Below, in pieces: positions 9,558 through 20,184 of a stretch of DNA of 64,000 nucleotides. The stretch comes from Penicillus capitatus (Eukaryota > Chlorophyta): positions 1,302,001 to 1,366,000 of the forward strand of contig OZ287699.1 of NCBI GenBank assembly GCA_965649825.1, given 5' to 3'. Below the pieces are notes generated by a model that searched no databases, was not told where the DNA came from, and saw only the letters and a list, made by a program, of their open reading frames with translations. Numbering within the stretch: the first letter of the stretch is position 1; every line of letters starts with the position of its first letter. The translations under genes were made by a program, and so were the position numbers.

Positions 9558-12049
9558 ATGGCAGCTCTCTGCCGTTTTTTGTTGCTTCTTCTGTCATGTG
9601 CTCTCCTGATTCAGGGCCGCGTGGCCAAGACAGCACGAGTGCTGAATATCTATCGAGTGCCAAGGCCGTCACGTACGTCCCTGCCCCACAGATGCTCCTT
9701 CTTATGCTTTCTTTGTTTTAGAACTTGCCTTCGAGGCAACACTCGACCGGAGGCGGACGCTCAAGATAACAGTAGGGCCTGTTGTTTGCGGGAGGGAAGG
9801 GATGACATCTTGCATGTAGAATGGCCTTTCTGTTCTGAAAGGAGAGACACGGTTTCCTTACTCCGTCCTGATAACCTTCCTCGATACTTCATCAAATCAG
9901 ACAGACCAAGGTGTTTGTGCCGGGGTCCTTATTCGACCACAATGGATCTTGACGGCCGGGAGCTGCGTGCGTCGAGTAAAGAAAGCAAGCGATATCTTTG
10001 TGGGATTCGGAGATGATCATCCCAGAGCAGCTGATCTGCTCGATTCCAAAGTATGCTGCGCAGAAACGGTCCATTTGCCATTCACGAAAATCCACGATGT
10101 GTCAGGATGCGCGTCTGGTGTCAGATTATTTGGTGTTTCCTGGATTTTCTGGAAACCCATTGGACGGAGCGGATCTGGCGTTGCTTTATGTGAAACGGCC
10201 AGTCAACAAAACACTTCCCCTTCTTCCTCGATCAGATGGATTTCTTGGTGACGGTCAACGACTTGTCGGGCTTGGATGGGGTGTCACAGGTCCATTCGGG
10301 ATAACCCCTTTCTTTGCTCAAGAGCTCACTCTTGTTTTTGTTAGAGATCAATGATGAATTCTCTAATACACTCCAAGTCGCTGATCGATTTCAGTTCATG
10401 AGTCACAAGAACTGTGCAAATGTGTGGGAGGATGCAAACAATGTATCTGCCACCATCGATAAACGCATTATCTGTGTGTGGGCCAAGCCTGTCAACCAGA
10501 GAAGAGTCGTGATCTCTATCTGCGATGGAGATGAAGGGGGACCCCTTCTGGAGCTCGACACCTCAAGCTTCGACTATCAAAGTCAATTCACATTCTCGGG
10601 CGACCCGGCAAAAGATATCGTCTACGGTATCGCTTCCTTTGGTCCACCACAGTGCGGAGAAGAGGCGTTCAGTGTCTACACCAATATTGTCGAGTACTTA
10701 GATTGGATCAACAAAACCATCGATCATTATATACCGCCGTCACCTTCGCCGACGCCCAATAAGCCGAGCAGCCCTCCACAAGTAAGCCGCTGCATTGCTG
10801 GACACGTCTTCAGTTCTGGATGGAGCAGGGAGATACAAACAACAGCGTGAAAGGGATGGCTGTTGTGATTGGACCCATCATTGGCGTCGCATTGGTGCTG
10901 TGCCTTCTCTACGGCTACCGACGTGCCATTTTCCGTCTACGCAACTCAGGATCGTCCGTAGGCATAAACTCCACGACGGGTTTGACCAAAGCTGCTGGAT
11001 TGGAGCATCGACAACAGCAACTCGCCCTGATAAATATGTCACCGTTTCTGGCCTCCGCTCCGATAGAAGATATCCAGTTAGATCCGAAACAAAATGAACC
11101 GCAACGATCCAACGAAGCATTGCCTCTCGATATTGAGGTCACGCTAGTAGGGCGCAATCTTGGTAGCGGTGCATTTGGTCGCGTTGAAGAAGGAATATAC
11201 ATCGATCCTGACGGCATCCGTCACAAAGTCGCTGTCAAATCTGTGCATTTTGGGGAAGAGCAATCCAAGGAGTCGCTGTTGAATGAGATTCGCATTTTTG
11301 AACGAGTTGGTCAGCATCCCAACATTGTTCGTTGCTTCGGCGGACGGTTGCATCTTTCGGTCGATGACGAATCGGGATACTACATCATCGAGGAACTGAT
11401 GGAGACAGATCTGGGGACATATTTTAAGGATCAGAAGAAACGGAATAAAATCACGTTCGGCAAATTCCTCCATATCTTTTATCAGATCGCTTTGGGGTTA
11501 GAGCATCTGCACAAACACGAGGTGATTCACTTCGATTTGAAGCCGGGCAACATATTACTGGATCAAAGTCAGCGTCCGAAGCTAGCAGACTTTGGCTGTT
11601 CTCGGCAACGGGCGCATTCTTACATCACAGCTGGTGCACGAGGGACTATTGCCTACATGGCACCGGAACTCTGGTTGCTGGGCATGTATGCACGACGAGC
11701 CCAAGTACGAGCGGAGAAGCTTGATATCTTCTCATACGGTGTTGTCATGTGGGAAAGCTTCACTAAGAGAAGCCCAATCGACCCTCTAGGCGTTCAAGAT
11801 CTTATGGCCGTAGAGGAAGCGACGGCGTCTGATGCGGAAGTCACCGCAGTTGGGACGAATGAAGATTTCCGAACAGATCGGTTTCCATTGGATACATCGC
11901 CATGTCCAGATCCTCTGAGAGGTTTGATCTGGGACTGTGTCAGTTACTATAACAATCTACGGCCTTCAGTCCCTGAACTCAAAGCCCGAATTCAGGAACT
12001 ACTCGAAATGCCATGGGTGGATCAGAACATTGACAGGTATAAGGAATAA
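9558..12049 (+). CDS. Receptor-like protein kinase with inactive trypsin-fold ectodomain
   Basis: Six exons (9558-9672, 9722-9771, 9820-10050, 10106-10289, 10345-10781, 10829-12049), introns 47-55 nt, all in phase, give 745 aa. Residues 1-20 are a signal peptide (MAALCRFLLLLLSCALLIQG). A chymotrypsin-fold domain begins at KITNG (about 54-57) and keeps GETRFPYSV, the Cys88/Cys104 pair, GWG and the C-terminal YLDWI. The triad is broken: TAGSC puts Ser103 in place of His, GDEGGPL puts Glu257 in place of Ser, while the Asp of ADLALL (155) remains. A Pro/Ser-rich stalk, one membrane segment (about 349-367) and a Ser/Thr-type kinase follow: G-loop 451-456, Lys476, Glu491, HFD 573-575, DFG 593-595, APE. 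Type I topology would place the pseudoprotease outside and the kinase in the cytosol. The ligand is unknown. Confidence 0.85.
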
Positions 12050-12981
12050 TGAACCCCGACAGGCAAAGAGATCAGCTTCAGACAAGGCAGGATGTCAAAA
12101 GGAAGGAGTGGATCAACCTGGTTGTACGACAATCAGACCTAGTGTGCTTAGAGGAGGGACATCATGACACCGTTTTCTCAATGAAGCCCTGCTCATGGGC
12201 GTTTAGCTTGACACTTTGTCCTTTGAATTCGTGACCGGCACTTCATGAGACGGACAGGCAACGCGTTACATTCAATTATGTCTATGATAGCGACGAATCT
12301 TCACTTTTGAGTGCGGTGAATCTAGATGCAATGTCATCATCTCACTGTCAAACATCAAAGTTCTTATAAATCTAAATCAAAAACGCCCGTCGTCTTGCTA
12401 ATATGACACACCGTGGCGCTTCTAAAAAGCAAAACAGTATGAAAAGTAAGCAATTCCGATGATCTCTGGCGCACGTCCGGGAAAAATTGACGCAAAGTTT
12501 AACTCATATCAAGACTGTGTTCTCGGTTACCGAAAGAGCCACCATACGGACTCGTTCAGCTGTTGAAGAGGGTCCCGCCCCAGTCACATCCCTCCTGCAC
12601 ATTGCACTACGCGAATTGTCAATGCAATCACGAATCCAGATACCTTTTTGGAGACGTAAAACAATCTCCATGTCCAACTTGCAAGTAATCATGGTGCGCT
12701 TGCTTTGTAAAACAAAACACTTAACACAAAGGCACTCCTTATTCGTTCCGTTGGCTTTAATATACCCTCCAGATCCGGAGGGACGGCTAATATGCGTGTG
12801 ATCGCGACGACATGACAAATGCGTCATTCGTAATCTATCATCACTTCACACAAGTTACCCCGTGATCTTCGAAATGACGGATCCGAACCCAACGTTTGCG
12901 CCAGACCCTAACATCGAACAGCCGAGTCCTCCGAACTAGCCCTATACAACGCATGAAACAACGACACACGCGAATGACAAG
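12050..12981. other. Intergenic, nothing recognised
   Basis: About 930 nt between the receptor kinase stop and the first LTR element. Opposed 105-codon frames around 12490-12830 have no motif and mirror each other. No RNA gene seen. Confidence 0.35.
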
Positions 12982-12985
12982 CCAG

Positions 12986-13124
12986 TGTAAGTTGACAGTC
13001 GATGGCGCGGGAAAACAAGACGAAGAGTCGGGAGAACTAATCTCTAAAAGACTGTTTGACTTCCTCCTTTTATAATGACACATGATTCATTTGATTGTGT
13101 CAGTTGTAGTCATTCATTTCCACA
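12986..13124 (-). repeat. 3' LTR of element A
   Basis: 139 nt, identical to 17494-17632. The pol stop codon (13112-13110) lies inside it, so the last residues of pol are LTR-encoded. Preceded on the minus strand by the purine-rich tract CAGGGAAGCG. Confidence 0.92.
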
Positions 13125-15857
13125 CGCTTCCCTGTGCTGAACTTCCCGGAGTGAATCCACATGTACGATCAAACTACGAGAGCCGCATTGGAGTTCCCTG
13201 AGGTGATTCGATATCACTCTGTTCACCGGATAAGGCCCCTTCCAGAAGGGTGCAAACTTTTCGTCTAAGCGGCCCATTCGAACATGATCTCTAAGCCAGA
13301 CACTCTCGCCAGCTTGGAAGAGTAAACGAGAAGGAGAAGATCGACCCTCGGAGGTCTTCTGCTGCCGAGCGCAAGTTTTCTGCCTCGCTCGAGAGCGCGC
13401 TTGCCTGACCTCTGAGATTACCTCGGTCTCCAGACGACCCATTGCCCAGAGCACCGCTGGCGGTGATCCCGTGACATCATTGGCAGTTTCATTTATCACA
13501 TCTGTCGCTTTCTTCAGGAGTTTCATCCAGGTAGGTCTTCGGGCTCCTTCATGCATCATTCGACGTAATCGCCCGATCAAATTCTGATTACATCGTTCGA
13601 TCTGTCCATTCGAGTGATGAGCGTGACCAGGTGCCAGTACGCCTCTGATGCCTGCGTTACGGAGCCACGATTGAAACTTCTCGGACGTGAAATATGAAGC
13701 TGAGTCAGTCAGCAGAACCTTGGGCACTCCGACTTCATCGAATAGACGTTGTAAGTGACGTTGAGCCGTCTTGGTATCCGCACGTTTCGACGCTGACGTC
13801 CACAGAAACCTTGAGAGATGATCGGTCACCGCCAAGATATACTGCACTCCTCCTTCAGCAGGTTTGAGGGGACCAATAAAGTCGGCACTCCAAACATCTT
13901 TGACATCCATGACTTCTTCAACTACTCCTAGAGGAATCACAGGCTTCGCCGCCTTAAAGCGTTGACACGCTGTACAGCTTTCGACATAAGCCTTGACCGC
14001 TTTCCACGTCGCTCCTCCTCCAAGTGCCTTCAATCGTTGCATCGTCTTGCGTGCACAGAAGTGGCCATCATGCGCTCTTTTCAACAGGCGATAAGGATCT
14101 TCTTGCATGGTTCTCAAGTGTGGCATTCGTGACAGAAAGTCTGGGATTACATTGCTTCGACCATCGACGAATCGAATGTCAGGACAAAACTCCAGAAGTT
14201 TCACAAGACGTCTGTACACAAATGGACTGCAATTGTCTGGATTATCCAAGCTGAACGTGGAACTGTTGTCGGTGTAGACAGTGACGTCCTGTCCGTAGAT
14301 GTACGGCTTAAATCGCTGCAACGCTTGTAGCAGCGCTTCAGCTTCAAGTTCGTTCGAACGGTGCTTCTGCATCTGCGAATTCCACAGGCCGGACGTGCAC
14401 ACTATGATGGCTTGATCTTGCTGCAGGCACGCGCCCCATCCAGTGCTCGATGCATCCACACTGACCGAGTACTCTTTCGTTGATGATGGTAGAGTAATCC
14501 TGACGGTGTGTTGTTCGAGTAATTTCAAGAACTCTGTCCAGTCTTCCGACTTGCCGGATTCTTCACACCTCTTCAATGCTTGCGAAACAGTAGCCCCTTT
14601 CCATACGAATCTGCAAATTTCATTCCACCAACCCTTCACCTTGCGCCACTCTTTTATTCCTTGAGGGGGCTTCATGTCTTTCCATTGGGTGAGTACCGCT
14701 GATTCTGGGGTCCACCCTTCAGTTGACAATTCCATGCCCAGATACTGGAAGCTTGTTCTTCCAAATTTACTCTTCTTGGGATTGAGTTTCCAGCCGTCTT
14801 TGACCAGTGCCTTCAAGAGCAGTTGAAGGTCCTTTTCATGCTGTTCATCGGAACAACTCAGCACCAAGATGTCATCTGCGTACACTATTAGTTGCGATTG
14901 TATTTTAACATTACGCAAAGTCTTATCGAGCGCCCGCTGGAATTCGAATGGAGAATTCGAATAACCAAACGGCAGTCGATTAAAAACGTACTGTTTGTTT
15001 CGGTGAGAGAAGCCGAAAAACTGTCTGATCTGTTGGCCCAACACTATCTGGTTGTAAGCCCTGGAAATGTCCAAGCTTGAACCAACAGAAAACGGTTGAA
15101 TGCTTGCCACGACATTAGTTCTCGAAGTTTTCGAGTAAGGCTCTTTTCTCACGAAACTGTTGAGTCTTCGCAAATCAGCCACAATTCGATCGCCGCCTTC
15201 CTTTTTAGGAACGCCGAAAATAGGCATGAGTAGAGGTTCTTGGGCTGCTTCGCTGACAATACCATCTTTTATCAACTGATCCAGATCTTTCTGCAGAGCT
15301 TGCTCTTGAGCCGGTCCTCTTGGAGGTGGTTTCGGTTGCTGGCGTGGGTCAAGCGGACATTTGAGGGGAATATGGTTGACAACATAATGTTGACATTTAC
15401 CTAACGTTTCCTCAAATAGCTCTGGGAACTCTTCTTTCCATCTTTCTCCGTCGAGTGCTGCGCTTCGACACATCGACACCTTCTCTCGGTCTTCAATGAT
15501 TCGGATGCCTTGGTCAGGAATCATTATGCTTGTAGATGTAGTCATCACGTTGCATAGATCACTCTTCGGTGTAAGCGCAACAGCCGTTTTCGAGTGATTT
15601 GTTATCACACCCCAGATGCGCTTCCCATCAGTCTTCGCATGAAACTCTATGTAACTTGGTCGGGTAGCGTCTTCGATCTGTTTAATGTCACTAAATTGGA
15701 TCTGGATGTTGATGGCTCTCTTTTCTTGTGGCCCCAACATCCAATTCCTATTAAAGGGAATCACTAATCGATTGTTTCGTTTGAATGGCATGTATTTGAG
15801 AGGCTCCAGCAATCGCACTAGGCCTGGCTGTTTGCCGGATTCACAGCCAGACCACAT
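13110..15857 (-). CDS. Pol polyprotein of element A (RT-RNase H-integrase)
   Basis: A 915-residue frame, open from the frameshift site (the first ATG, 15857, follows the slip codon directly). Reverse transcriptase: GVPKKEGGDRIVADLRRLN, LDISRAYNQI, FNRLPFGYSNSP and catalytic YADD. RNase H: SVDASSTGWGA, ELEAEALLQAL, YTDNSS. Integrase: an HHCC-type zinc region (HDGHFCARK...CTACQ), the core Asp of WSADFIGPL, TDSASYF and Glu in HHSNGQIERCNQNL; the C-terminal part has a GPY-like GPYPVNRV. All catalytic residues are present, so the protein looks functional. The end lies in the 3' LTR. Confidence 0.9.
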   Translation of the reverse strand: MWSGCESGKQPGLVRLLEPLKYMPFKRNNRLVIPFNRNWMLGPQEKRAINIQIQFSDIKQIEDATRPSYIEFHAKTDGKRIWGVITNHSKTAVALTPKSDLCNVMTTSTSIMIPDQGIRIIEDREKVSMCRSAALDGERWKEEFPELFEETLGKCQHYVVNHIPLKCPLDPRQQPKPPPRGPAQEQALQKDLDQLIKDGIVSEAAQEPLLMPIFGVPKKEGGDRIVADLRRLNSFVRKEPYSKTSRTNVVASIQPFSVGSSLDISRAYNQIVLGQQIRQFFGFSHRNKQYVFNRLPFGYSNSPFEFQRALDKTLRNVKIQSQLIVYADDILVLSCSDEQHEKDLQLLLKALVKDGWKLNPKKSKFGRTSFQYLGMELSTEGWTPESAVLTQWKDMKPPQGIKEWRKVKGWWNEICRFVWKGATVSQALKRCEESGKSEDWTEFLKLLEQHTVRITLPSSTKEYSVSVDASSTGWGACLQQDQAIIVCTSGLWNSQMQKHRSNELEAEALLQALQRFKPYIYGQDVTVYTDNSSTFSLDNPDNCSPFVYRRLVKLLEFCPDIRFVDGRSNVIPDFLSRMPHLRTMQEDPYRLLKRAHDGHFCARKTMQRLKALGGGATWKAVKAYVESCTACQRFKAAKPVIPLGVVEEVMDVKDVWSADFIGPLKPAEGGVQYILAVTDHLSRFLWTSASKRADTKTAQRHLQRLFDEVGVPKVLLTDSASYFTSEKFQSWLRNAGIRGVLAPGHAHHSNGQIERCNQNLIGRLRRMMHEGARRPTWMKLLKKATDVINETANDVTGSPPAVLWAMGRLETEVISEVRQARSRARQKTCARQQKTSEGRSSPSRLLFQAGESVWLRDHVRMGRLDEKFAPFWKGPYPVNRVISNHLRELQCGSRSLIVHVDSLREVQHREACGNE

Positions 15858-17494
15858 CCGTTTTTTTGCTCAGGTTCGTATGCCTTGAAGCATTGTACTT
15901 CTGGTTCGCCGACTTTGATCAGCTTCTTGGAGCTACAATCAACGAGGTAGCCGTTTGTTTCGAGGAATTTATACCCTATTATCGCTTCTTGGCCTTTTCC
16001 CTTAAAACAGTAAGCGCTGAAATTAACCGGGCGACCATCCAGCTTCGCGGGCACATCTAGATATCCCGTGATCTTCTCTCGCTCCCCGTTGGCCAAGACC
16101 ACATGCCTGTCTGAAGGGAGCATGCTTGAGGCCAGTCCGAGGGCTTTCACGGTTTCCTCTTGTAGGAAATTATCCGTGGCTCCAGTATCAATGAGAGCAC
16201 GGATTGACTTTCCTGCCATCTCAAGGTTAGCATGCATAGATGCTTTCTTAGGTTGGACACTTCTGCACACAAGCGGCGATTCAGTTCTACTTATGCTTTC
16301 AACTTCGCAAAGATGAGCTCTGTCAAGAGCTTCTTCTTCATCCATATTGGCATGGCGCGCTTCTTTGGCTTTCGAAGAATGCGTTCGACGTCGGTCAGCC
16401 TCAGCTCTGATTGCGCGTTGGCTCTCTTCAAAATAGCGATCTTCAGAGAGTAATTCTTTGAACGCAATCATGATCTGATTCTTCGTCTTCAGTGTCAGAG
16501 GGAATTGTAGCTTGCCATCCCTCACGATAACGTCCCTCACAGCGCGACATGTTTCGTCTTCGTCTACGGCTGCATTACACATCGTTTGCATCGATCCGAG
16601 ATCCATGTAGTCACCAAGTTTCATCGAAGGTCGGACCTCTCCAGATCTTAATCGAATGTAATCCATCACCACACAGACTCTGTCGTAGATGAACTGGAGA
16701 GTGAGCTGATTGATGGCCACAGTCGACAGATGATACACAAAGTCGACAGGAAGTTTCTGGACTAAAAGATGAGTCACATTTTCTTCTGATAGGAGTTTCT
16801 CATCAATATACGTTTTCCCGGCTCTTCCGAATCGAACAACGAATTCGAGGAGCGTCTCTGTAGGTTTCTTCTCTAAAGCCTTCAGTTGAGCGAGGGGCTC
16901 AAGAGCGCTCTCTTGTGGAACCAATTTCTTCAACTCACACTTGATGGCACCCCATCTCAGCAGTTCATCAGTCTGAGTTCGGAAGAATGCCTCGTCTTTT
17001 TCAGCATAGTACCCCGTTTTGACTTGTTCTGACGGTAATCTCTTCACGCAGTGAACAGCCTCGAGAAGGGACTCTCCCAGAGGATTGGCGTAGTCAATCC
17101 ACGACAGAAACAACCGCAGACGTTCATTGCCCGCATTTGTGCAGGACTCCAAATGATTGACGACTCTTCTATACGTTTTTCGGTCCCATGGGTGAAGAGG
17201 TACTGGCGGCGCTTCGAGTCCTGAGCCTCCGACGCAGTCTCGAGCGATCAGTACCGTCGCGTTGACCAAAATCGAATCCCGCATTCGCACACCGTATCTC
17301 CCTTGCGCCGTCAAGAGAGCGACGCGTCCGCGCTCAAGACGGAAAAAATCACACGCAGCGTCACGCAGCTGCGCGTAACTCATCGACGCGTCAACTTCAA
17401 TTTCGACTGTACGTCCGTTCCATGACACCTGACATGAGACCGCCGTACTTCTCGTCATCTCCAAGGATTCGTTGTCCGTGCGCTCCGAAACCAT
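15818..17494 (-). CDS. Gag-protease polyprotein of element A
   Basis: A 558-residue frame starting MVSERTDNES at the LTR/primer-site junction. The first two thirds are a helical gag-like region with no CCHC zinc knuckle that I can see. Towards the C-terminus is the aspartic protease signature ALIDTGATDNFL, followed by a second protease motif AIIGYKFL. The frame ends at TAG 15820-15818, about 40 nt past the start of the pol frame. Pol is in the -1 frame, and a slippery heptamer lies at the overlap, so most ribosomes would make Gag-PR and a minority Gag-PR-Pol. Confidence 0.85.
   Translation of the reverse strand: MVSERTDNESLEMTRSTAVSCQVSWNGRTVEIEVDASMSYAQLRDAACDFFRLERGRVALLTAQGRYGVRMRDSILVNATVLIARDCVGGSGLEAPPVPLHPWDRKTYRRVVNHLESCTNAGNERLRLFLSWIDYANPLGESLLEAVHCVKRLPSEQVKTGYYAEKDEAFFRTQTDELLRWGAIKCELKKLVPQESALEPLAQLKALEKKPTETLLEFVVRFGRAGKTYIDEKLLSEENVTHLLVQKLPVDFVYHLSTVAINQLTLQFIYDRVCVVMDYIRLRSGEVRPSMKLGDYMDLGSMQTMCNAAVDEDETCRAVRDVIVRDGKLQFPLTLKTKNQIMIAFKELLSEDRYFEESQRAIRAEADRRRTHSSKAKEARHANMDEEEALDRAHLCEVESISRTESPLVCRSVQPKKASMHANLEMAGKSIRALIDTGATDNFLQEETVKALGLASSMLPSDRHVVLANGEREKITGYLDVPAKLDGRPVNFSAYCFKGKGQEAIIGYKFLETNGYLVDCSSKKLIKVGEPEVQCFKAYEPEQKNGCGLAVNPANSQA
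15860..15866 (-). promoter_or_regulatory. -1 ribosomal frameshift site (A AAA AAC)
   Basis: In the gag frame the codons read CAA AAA AAC, giving the classical X XXY YYZ heptamer. Slipping back one base continues CGG ATG TGG into the open pol frame. A downstream pseudoknot or stem would be expected but I cannot verify one by eye. Confidence 0.75.
17481..17493 (-). promoter_or_regulatory. Primer-binding site of element A
   Basis: TGGTTTCGGAGCG directly after the 5' LTR. It begins with TGG, as expected for pairing with a tRNA 3' CCA end, and is identical to the same position in element B. The matching tRNA would end CGCTCCGAAACCA; I cannot name it. It also encodes residues 2-5 (VSER) of gag. 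Confidence 0.75.
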
Positions 17495-17632
17495 GTAAGT
17501 TGACAGTCGATGGCGCGGGAAAACAAGACGAAGAGTCGGGAGAACTAATCTCTAAAAGACTGTTTGACTTCCTCCTTTTATAATGACACATGATTCATTT
17601 GATTGTGTCAGTTGTAGTCATTCATTTCCACA
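17494..17632 (-). repeat. 5' LTR of element A
   Basis: 139 nt, identical to 12986-13124. Its last base on the minus strand (17494) is the A of the gag ATG. A TATAAAAGG box in minus orientation (around 17574-17582) may be the promoter TATA box. Confidence 0.9.
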
Positions 17633-17636
17633 CCAG

Positions 17637-20184
17637 TCACAACACAGTGCCCGTGCGGGGTATGCAGTAGTCACGTCGCCTGACGCAGCCATCGGAACGA
17701 TTGAGTCGACGCGTAACCTCCCTGGCGCGCTGACCTTCGATCGCGACGGGTGCTCGCCTCCGACCTACCTTTCCAATAACGGTTGGACGATGGTTGCCAA
17801 GCATAGGCTGAAGTTCCCAGCCGTCAGACGTAAGGTTAGGGAACCCACAACTATCGCGAGTATTCAACGAGGACTGTTACTGTAAGATAATCTCGTGTTC
17901 CTGTTGTCACATTTGAGCGTTCGTTTGCGTCATCGTCGTTGCGTGCCGTTTCGAGTGCGAATTTTACAAAGTGATTACACGATCCCAACAGCCCATCATG
18001 GGCGGACCTTACGGACACGGATCTCCGCCCACAAACTGAACCTAGCGGTGACCCAGCCACGACCCTGCGACGTGTGATGGAACTACTAGTTGCCGTCAAC
18101 ACGAGAGGAGTAGAAGCACCACAACTTATGCAAGCTCGCCTACTGACCGAAGGACTCCTCGCCGAAGTTAACCTAGCCTCTGTCATTGAAACCGCCTTCC
18201 TACAGTTGGGAATAGCCAAAAGAACCTAACCAAGACAGACGGACATGCACTCTTATGCCTCAGTTACCTAACAACCGTCGACACCCACCCAACCGGCTAG
18301 TCGACCGCCTCAGATGACAGAAGGACTCCACAATCCGAAGACTACCGAAAGAAGCAAGAGGCGCTTAGTGCACAGAAGCAGCTGAAGCCGACTACTTACG
18401 TCGCCTACCGACAAATATATATTAGCCCGAAAGATGAAGACGACCGCATGTATCGTCGTTCTTGCTACGAATTCAGACGGCGATAGGAATCATGGGCAAA
18501 CCAGACAGCACAAGGCACAGTGGAGTTCATGAGGGGACTACGGTCAAGAGATTACATCCTACAATTATCACCGACAATATATGAGTGGCTCAAACAGATC
18601 AAGATCCAGACCCCATTGGATACTGGCACTCATCGTGTGACTCAACCACCATAAGATAACAATAGGCAGTTTCTACACTCAGACTGTCGTCCTACGCGTG
18701 GTGGACAGTCGCTTTCCGAGCTTCGTGACGACGTCCTCCAGCGCTCGGTCAAATGTCTGAGGGTCCCGGGTCTACAATGCGGTCGTGTACGATCTCTCGT
18801 TCAGCACCCCCGTTGGAGAAGATCAGTCGCTACAAGCCTCCTGCTCTCTGCACCTCTGAAGTGCCCGAGGGCAATCAGGAACGTCGGATTGTGGTAGAGC
18901 AAGGGATAGGGAACCGTCGCGCGTGAAATGTGTTGCGCCTCGTTGTCGGCCAGAGTGAATGCTCGAACAAAAACGAAAGCCTTATAATGAACAAACCAAC
19001 AGCGTTTCTTAGCCTCTTAACCTGTCGACGTGACGCGACACGTCTGGCGTGGAACGCTCGTCGTTCTTCGTCCTCACGTCGACACACACGTCGTTTCAGG
19101 TCCCATCATGTATCCTCCTCATCTATTTCGTCTCGTCGACACAGACGATGCATTCGTCGCCGTCGAGGTGCGCTAGAAAGAAGTCCTATATTTTGGGGTC
19201 GTGAATGTAACATCACGACCAAGCACGCAAAGTGGGTGTCGACAGAATGGACAAGATAAGGCCGACAAGACTTGACGGGACGAGTCAGCGGACGGGGCAC
19301 ATCGGGACTGTCTTGTTGGAGAGGGGGCAGGCTGTGAAAGGGGCACTGAAGGTCTTGTCAAAGAGGCATCTTACGCCCTCAAGGACGCTATTATCTGACT
19401 CTGCATAGGCGGTGACTCATCTGCCTAGGACGCTGCATCAAAAGAAGCCGATAGAAAGCCGTCGGACGATCTGTGTTTGCCTCTATCTCTGTTAACAAAC
19501 GCGTTTATTTGCCACCCTGGCCAACGACGACGAAACCGAAGTCTCACACGCGTTGGTTCCGTACCAACCGCTTTACCCCACTTTCCAAGAGAGTCTGAAT
19601 ACTTTTCGCCAGAACGAGGGAGCGGAACTTCTCCAGCGCGGCGCTGACCGTGTTGCGCAGAACAGCTTGTACGACGCTGCACGCAGCTCAGTGGAGTGGA
19701 CAGCTGACCACCTTCGTGCAGCTGACCATGGAGACGCGTAGATGTGACGCGTGTGTACGTCTACGCTTATAAACTCCAAACATTAATGTAATCGATACAA
19801 CAGTCTTCTGTAAATGATACGCCTTCGTCGTTAGTGAGTCGTTCGTCGACTGCGCGACGTCTGCACAGGAGCTTCGAGTAGCATCTTACTAACATGCAGG
19901 ACCACTTAGTCGACGCATATCTGGCGGTGCGGTTATCATCAGACTCAATTCATGAATTTCTTAAACTCATCACATAACAAAATCAAATCAACATCATCCG
20001 TGCCTTCACAGGGAACACGTAACAAAATACATAATTATACACGAACAATCAAACGAAGAGTTTTCGTGTCTTTATACACATGACGTAACGCGATTTGTCC
20101 AGTGTACAATGCATCTTGATTTCCGGTCTCGCGTTGACAGACCAATCTCGATAGCTTCTTTCTTTTTCCTTTATCTCACCTATC
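17637..20184. other. Unassigned 2.5-kb stretch
   Basis: No recognised gene. A plus-strand frame, 17981-18229, is open for 83 codons with a helical, Leu/Ala-rich composition (in-frame ATG 18076: MELLVAVNTRG) that resembles retroelement gag N-termini only vaguely. Around 18870-19260 are Arg-rich frames on both strands, and 19600-19740 is open on both strands. No LTR pair found by eye. It may be decayed mobile DNA plus the CEP120 promoter. Confidence 0.3.

Larger units (their letters stand above)
12986..17632 (-). mobile_element. Complete Ty3/gypsy LTR retrotransposon (element A)
   Basis: Flanked by two 139-nt direct repeats that I find identical base by base, beginning TGTAAG and ending CCACA on the plus strand, and by a 4-nt target duplication CCAG (12982-12985 and 17633-17636). 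It is transcribed on the minus strand: 5' LTR, primer site, gag-protease, pol with reverse transcriptase, RNase H and integrase in that order (the Ty3/gypsy order), purine tract CAGGGAAGCG, 3' LTR. Both reading frames are intact. Identical LTRs suggest recent insertion. Confidence 0.92.

Noticed and set aside
9949-10251. Trypsin frame continuing past 10050 without splicing
   Set aside because: Reading on loses the fold; the 55-nt intron 10051-10105 restores the DGADLALL segment in phase.
12841-13083. Minus-strand frame repeated at 17397-17591
   Set aside because: The shared part is LTR sequence of element A read through in one frame, not a gene.
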